From Otatea glauca (taxonomy: Eukaryota; Streptophyta; Magnoliopsida; Poales; Poaceae), in assembly GCA_036346275.1 (NCBI GenBank), contig CM070713.1:59205567-59269566 (forward strand): DNA of 64,000 nucleotides, given 5' to 3'. How positions within the stretch are numbered: position 1 is the stretch's first letter; each line of letters begins with the position of its first letter. Shown here piece after piece: positions 59,040-64,000 of this stretch. A program made the translations under genes and the position numbers. The notes beneath the pieces are model-generated. The model saw only the letters and a program-made list of their open reading frames with translations, ran no database searches and had not been told where the DNA came from.

Positions 59040-59156
59040 GGACGATCGCCCCAGCACTGGGCGACAGGTGGAGGGCTGCCACTGGCTGGCGTTAGTGACC
59101 GTTATACGGCCGTTGGGGCAGGGCACCTGTCGCCCAGTGTTAGGGCGATCGCGTCC
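59040..59156. mobile_element. Compact inverted repeat built from the MULE terminal module
   Basis: 59040-59070 and 59124-59156 are near-perfect inverted arms (ggacgatcgcccc / agggcgatcgcgtcc with CACTGGGCGACAGGTG) around a 53-bp centre that is itself partly palindromic. The GATCGC and 'cgacaggtg' phrases also occur in the MULE termini (40722-40830, 47554, 55637). It may be a MITE-like derivative. No clear 9-bp target duplication is seen. Confidence 0.55.
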
Positions 59157-59179
59157 AAAAGTGGAATCACTACTACAGA

Positions 59180-59590
59180 TGGGTATATCCGCGACGCCTC
59201 ATCAGTGCCAGGTGAGTCCCACCCGGCAGTGATTGTATTATCACTGTCGGTTCCAAGTAAAACGGCACAATATTTATTTCCGCGAAGTGAAGCAATATCA
59301 CTGCCGGCTCATTTTATCCGGTGGCGGTAATATATCCTGCGGTTTGTAAATAAAACCGGCGATGATAAGTTTACCTAAATTCTCCCGCGACCGGGAGAAG
59401 CGAGTATCACCGCGGTTCATATTATAAAACCGGCGATGATATATTCTGCCGGTTTATAAATAATAACTGGCGGTGATAAGGCTTACCCTAAATTTTCACG
59501 CGAACGGCAGAGAGTATCACCGCCGAATTATATTATTCAAGCGCAGCGATATTTTTTTGCCGGTTCTTGAAAAGAACGGCGGTGATAATC
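59180..59590. repeat. Subterminal hairpins of the second CACTA
   Basis: A module of type 'tatcactgccggtt' / 'aaccggcgatgata' occurs about ten times in both orientations. These are probable binding sites for the element's DNA-binding protein. Confidence 0.8.
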
Positions 59591-59649
59591 GACACTATAA
59601 GTACCTTTCGTACTTGCCCACCTCGAGCAGAGGAGCTCTGTTCTTGCTC

Positions 59650-60588
59650 GGTGGGGAAGAGAGGGGTAATTTTGCTCTCAAATTTGGTGAAATTCACTTC
59701 TAATTCGTGATCTACGGTTCGTATCTTGATGTACATTTTATTTGTAGTTGGTTTTTATTGGATATTATGTTCTATATGGTTGTTGGCTGTGAGAATTATC
59801 GATTGCATAATGAGCACAATTAGAGCTCTAATTTAGAGACTAGATTTGAGTTCACCACCTTTTTATGTGTGCAATGATTAGTGAGATTAAGATGTAGCTT
59901 GAATTTAAGTTTTTACGAGGACCAAATTAGTGATTGCGTTTAATATGTTAATTAAGTACGACAGCACTACATTATTAATTATCGTTGTATCTAACTATTT
60001 AGATGTCATGTGTGTAGAAAAAGTATTTATATTCTTTGTTGAATTATGTTTTAAGTAATAAATTATGTATTTATGAGTTTTTATGTTTTTTAGCTAATTA
60101 TTTAAAATATTTTCCTATTAAGAGGAAGTTTTGAATTTTTTAGAAAATTTGAAATGTGATAAACCTTGAAAATAAATTTTTAAATGTTATATTATTTGTG
60201 GAACTTTCTGAAAAAAATTTCTCAAAAAAATTTCATAATTTTTGAAGTTGGTCTGCTAATTTTAATAATTGGAACTTGCTTTATGGATTAATTAAATTAA
60301 AAAACAATTCTAAAATTAAGAAACCTTTTGGGCCAAAATTGTAGTTTTGGCCTAGCCTACACGTATTGTTTCTTTACTTGGTGTATATTAATTTAATACT
60401 TTTTGTAAGTAATGCAAATTCTTAGGACGAGACCATTATAAGTAATAGCAATTATTTAATTGCTTTTAATAGTGAGATTTGGAAATAGATTTCTTGTTTA
60501 ATTAGCGATGCGTAACAAATGAAATGAATAAAATAATTTGTGACCACTTCTGATTCATTGAGATTTTATTTGTTATAAATATTTGCAG
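59650..60588 (+). other. Leader and intron of the second CACTA transposase
   Basis: AT-rich, no open frame of note. It ends with TTTGCAG directly before the transposase ATG at 60589, a good splice acceptor. Confidence 0.55.
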
Positions 60589-62985
60589 ATGGACCGAAGA
60601 TGGATGTATGAAGTGACCGTCGCGATAGAGAGTACTTTAACGGTGTGACTAGTTTTACGGCGTGGGTGCTGGCGCACAAGTCAACTAAGCCGACGGACTA
60701 CATTTGTTGCCGTCGTCGATTGCAAGAATGAGAAGCGATTTTCTAATCTTGAGGCGATCCGTGCACACTTGCTTGAAGGGTTTCAAGCCCGCCTATACCG
60801 TTGGGTGAGCACGGTGAGAATGAGATTTTACGTGAAGATCATCGATGATGGCGAAGACAACGACTCCACGGCGATCGAGGATACGTTCGTGGACACCCAA
60901 GATGATCGTTAAATCGATAACCATGAAGATGATCTAGAACGGATGTTGCATGATGGGGAGGAGGACCACACGAGTGAAAGGATTTTGAAGTTCCAACATA
61001 TGGTAGAGGACTCTACAACACCTTTGTACCCGGTGCAAGGAGGACCTCGAAAAGTGCATGTTGTGCTAATTGCTGCTGCGATTGAAGGCAAGTAATGGTT
61101 GGTCCGATAAGAGCTTCAGAGTTGTTAGTTTTCTGTGAGGCGTTCTCCGGAGAAAGCGTGTTGCCGGCAACCACGTGCGTGCCAAGCGATTGTTTGCCCA
61201 TCGGAATGGAAGTCTAAAAAATACGCATGTCCGAACGATTGCGTATTGTATCGCAATGAGTTTGTAAAATTGGATCGTATCCCGTTTGCAAGGCATCTCG
61301 TTATAAGCGCGGTGATGCCGACATCGAAGTGCATCATAAGAAAAAGACTCCCAACCAAGGTGTTGTGGTATTTCCCTATAATCCCACGTCAAGCGTCTGT
61401 TTGCGAACAAAGGCATGCTCAATTGCTACGATGGCACACTGAGGAGCGTAAGAAGGATGGAATGCTCAGACACCCTGCTGACTCTACGAAGTGGAGGAAC
61501 ATTGATACAAAATACAAGAAACACTTTGCATGTGATGTGAGGAATATAAGGTTCGGGCTCGATGCGGATGGGATGAATCCTTTGGGAACATGAGCGATCG
61601 TCATAGCACTTGGCGGTGACTTTATGTATCTACAACCTTCCTCCTTAGCTTTGTATGAAGCGAACGTACATTATGATGCATTGCCGATCCAAGGGCCAAG
61701 GCAACACGGCAACGATATCGATGTGTACCGAAACCTTTGGTTGAAGATCTTACATTATTGTGGAGCGACGGTGTGTGGCTATGGGATGAGTATAAAGAGA
61801 GTACTTCATGCTACACGCGTTGTTGTTCGTAACCATCAATGATTACCTGCTCTCGGTAATCTTTCGAGGCGGACTATCAAAGGATTCAACGGATCGTCCA
61901 TTGCTTGGGTAATCTGGTGGCGGTGGCTGAAATCTGCGAGAAAAATGTGTTACATGCGACATCGTAGGTTCCTTCGTAAGGACCATCCGTATCGCAACAA
62001 CAAGAGAGGTTTCGATGGTACAAAGGAGACGACTTGACTCCAAAACATCATAGCGGCAAAGAGATATTTGCGGCGTAAAGGATATTAAAATTATCCATGG
62101 AAAGGGAGCCAGCGTTACATCGGTCCCGTGTAGCCGTGATCTGACTCCTTTGTGGAAAAAGAGATCGGATGTTATGGACCTACCTTATTGGTCTTTGGAT
62201 ATTCGACATGCAATCGACATTATGCACATAGAGAAGAATGTGTGTGACGACTTGCTCGGTATTTTACTAGACATACAGCAAAACAAAGATACACTCAAAG
62301 CACGGATGGACTGGAAGATATGAACCTCGGAAGGAGCTACATCATGAAGATTTGGGTAAAGGCAAAAGTACCTTCGTGACTTGCTACACTCTTAGCAAGA
62401 AAGAGAAATTTAGCGTGTGTGAATGCTTGCACGGAGTTAAAGTACCGTCCGGTTATTCTGCCAACATGAAGAGGCTAGTCTCAATGAAAGACTTGAAATT
62501 AATTGGTATGAAGTCTCACGATTGCCACGTGATGATGACACAGATACTTCATGTTGCAATTAGGGGTGTTCTGCCAAAGAAAGTGCGAGACCCAATTATA
62601 AAGTTGTGTTCATTCTTCAATGCAATTTCACAAAAGGTCATTGATCCAATGAAACTGGGTAAGCTGCAGCAAGACATGATCCACACTCTATGTCGGCTTG
62701 AGATGTGCTTTCCTCCATCCTTTTTTGATATTATGGTCCATCTCATTGTTCATATTGTGAAAGAGATACAGTTTCTTGGCCCTGTGTTTCTACATCGGAT
62801 GTACCCTTTCGAGAGGTTCATGGGGTTGTGAAGAAATATGTTCGTAATCGACATCGGCGGAAGGTGCATTGCGAAGGTTGGGGAACCAAGGAGGTCATTG
62901 AATTCTGCGTCGATTACATGGATCTCAAACCGATTGGTGTGCCCATATCTCGCCATGAGGAGGCTACGGCAAAGGGACATTAGGT
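60589..62985 (+). pseudogene. TNP2-type CACTA transposase, frameshifted
   Basis: ATG 60589 follows a TTGCAG acceptor and gives MDRRWMY. The transposase-associated domain is readable at 60590-60850 with shifts (NEKRFSNLEAIRAHLLE). The Transposase_21 core spans about 61100-62300, with ACPNDCVLYRNEF near 61230 and the hallmark DIRHAIDIMHIEKNVCDDLL near 62200-62255. DUF4218 lies at 62390-62980: HGVKVPSGYSANMKRLVSMK, PVFLHRMYPFERFMG, then, after a stop near 62830, EVIEFCVDYMDLKPIGVP. Compared with the left element it is complete through DUF4218, but six or more indels make it a pseudogene. Confidence 0.9.
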
Positions 62986-63335
62986 CAGAAATCGAAGCGT
63001 ACTAATGATCGTGCTTCATTCATTATTTTGTATGGAGAACATGCTTCCAGTTGTAATATACGGATACACTTTAATATCTAGCACATTGAAGTTAATCTTT
63101 ATTAAAAAGATTCAAATTAATGCTCATGGTTTTATAGTATTTATGTAAAGTCCATGTAGGGTTCTTAGCAAATTTGTAATTCACTTAATTTTTCTTTGAT
63201 TAAAAAAATCAATGTTTCATATATTCTAAAACTTCATGATTTTATACAAATTTATAAATTTACTTCATCCTTTTTGGAGCTATATATCAAAAGTTATGCT
63301 AGTTTGAATTTGAGCTTGGCTTTAGCCACTGACTT
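62986..63335. other. AT-rich stretch after the CACTA transposase
   Basis: No gene seen. Several T-rich runs; the open frame at 63196-63453 has no recognisable content. Confidence 0.4.
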
Positions 63336-63339
63336 TTGT

Positions 63340-63660
63340 GGCCCACCCGCATCACTGCCGGTTCTAGAGAAAAATCCGGCAGTGATGTTTAGGTATCACT
63401 GCCGGTTGAAATTAGAACCGACAGTAATACCTCCACATCACTGCCAGTTCTAGAGAAAAATCCGAAGTGATGTTTAGGTATCATTGCGGTTGAAATTAGA
63501 AGCCGTGATAATACCTCCACATCGCTGCGGTTCTAATTCAAACCGGTGTGATGTGGAGGTATTCTTGTCGGTTCTAATTTTAACCGACGATGATTGTTAT
63601 ATCCGCATCGGATGTCCTTCATGAACCGCGGTGATTGTTATCACTATATAAGCAAGCCGC
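63340..63660. repeat. Second hairpin block with adjoining promoter-like sequence
   Basis: At least eight copies of 'tcactgccggttcta' and its inverse, of the CACTA subterminal type but with a different spacer ('gtgatgtttaggta', 'aatacctccaca'). A TATA box (ctatataag, about 63645) and a GC-rich stretch (63660-63890) follow, like the 5' end of another CACTA gene. It may be the start of a further element or the 3' end of the one at 59168. Confidence 0.6.
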
Positions 63661-64000
63661 GGTCCTCTTCCCACACCGCCGTTTTTAACACACTCTGTGC
63701 TCCTAGCCTCCGCACGCGTCGGCCCTCCTCGCCCTTTGCTGCCCGCCTCGGTGGCCGTCCATCCTCCCCGCGCCACCCTCCTCGTGCGCCGTCCATCCTC
63801 CCGCGCGGTCCTCCTCATGCGCCGGCTCCCCTCCGTGTTACCCACGCCGGTCCTCCTCGACGTCCGGCCCTCCTCCGCGACTAGGTCCATCAAGGTGATA
63901 TTATGATTTCTAGTTAAGGACTCGGTTTTGGATTAATGTAGTTGTTAAAGTGTGGTTTTTGTTGTAATATAAATGTTGCAAGAACCTTGTAAATATTGGG
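63661..64000 (+). other. GC-rich leader-like stretch at the window edge
   Basis: 63680-63885 is Pro/Arg-codon rich in several frames, followed by CAAG-GTGATA (a possible splice donor near 63895) and AT-rich sequence. It resembles first exon plus intron of a CACTA gene. No domain is recognised. Confidence 0.35.

Larger units (their letters stand above)
59168..64000 (+). mobile_element. Second CACTA element, 5' part
   Basis: Starts CACTACTACAGA at 59168, preceded by AAT (59165-59167) as candidate target duplication. Subterminal hairpins follow, then a TATA-like 'cactataagt' near 59595, a leader with intron and a TNP2-type transposase. The terminal sequence differs from the left element (CACTACGCC), so it is another family. 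Its right end is not in the window unless it is cut by the hairpin block at 63340. Confidence 0.8.

Overview
The window reads as plant nuclear DNA, most likely from a grass (Poaceae) and from a gene-poor, repeat-dense region. The evidence is the set of element families: two CACTA elements with TNP2-type transposases, a Ty3/gypsy element of Tekay/Del chromovirus type, copia LTRs, a plant L1-type LINE tail, a Stowaway MITE, Mutator-like elements (MULEs) carrying a plant mobile domain (PMD) gene, and fragments of an Xa21-like leucine-rich-repeat receptor gene. I found no intact host gene, rRNA, functional tRNA or CRISPR array. Nearly every coding region carries frameshifts or stops. Frames were read by eye, so exon borders are approximate.

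Layout. 1-1466: 3' part of a gypsy LTR lying inside a CACTA element. 1467-5052: that CACTA element (minus strand), ending in a clear terminal repeat. 5053-6987 and 8346-10271: two near-identical copies of a segment holding the 5' end of an LRR receptor gene; the unbroken second copy shows the CACTA target site empty. 11442-30524: a gypsy element on the minus strand with 4.9-5.9 kb LTRs, a tRNA-Met primer site and a polypurine tract. A 3' LINE fragment sits in its left LTR and a copia solo LTR sits between its protease and reverse transcriptase. 30525-34397: an unassigned stretch, an LRR gene shard and a decayed copia element. 34398-40292: a solo LTR of the same gypsy family, in plus orientation.

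40623-47035 is a truncated MULE on the minus strand, head to head with a complete related MULE at 47459-55835 (plus strand, 8377 bp, 9-bp target duplication with one mismatch). Both carry three gene units in the same order: a MURA-type transposase (only its C-terminal end in the left copy), a multi-exon PMD gene, and a small charged coiled-coil ORF behind a promoter built of GATCGC palindromes like those in the termini. 55836-59167 holds a short-motif repeat, a Stowaway MITE, possible hAT-like traces and a compact inverted repeat built from the same terminal module. 59168-64000 is a second CACTA element of another family, running off the window.

The two observations I rate highest are the three-gene MULE with its shared palindromic promoter module, and a short acidic ORF in two exons hidden inside the giant gypsy LTRs. 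The latter keeps reading frame, exon length and splice phase in three LTR copies that otherwise differ by many indels.
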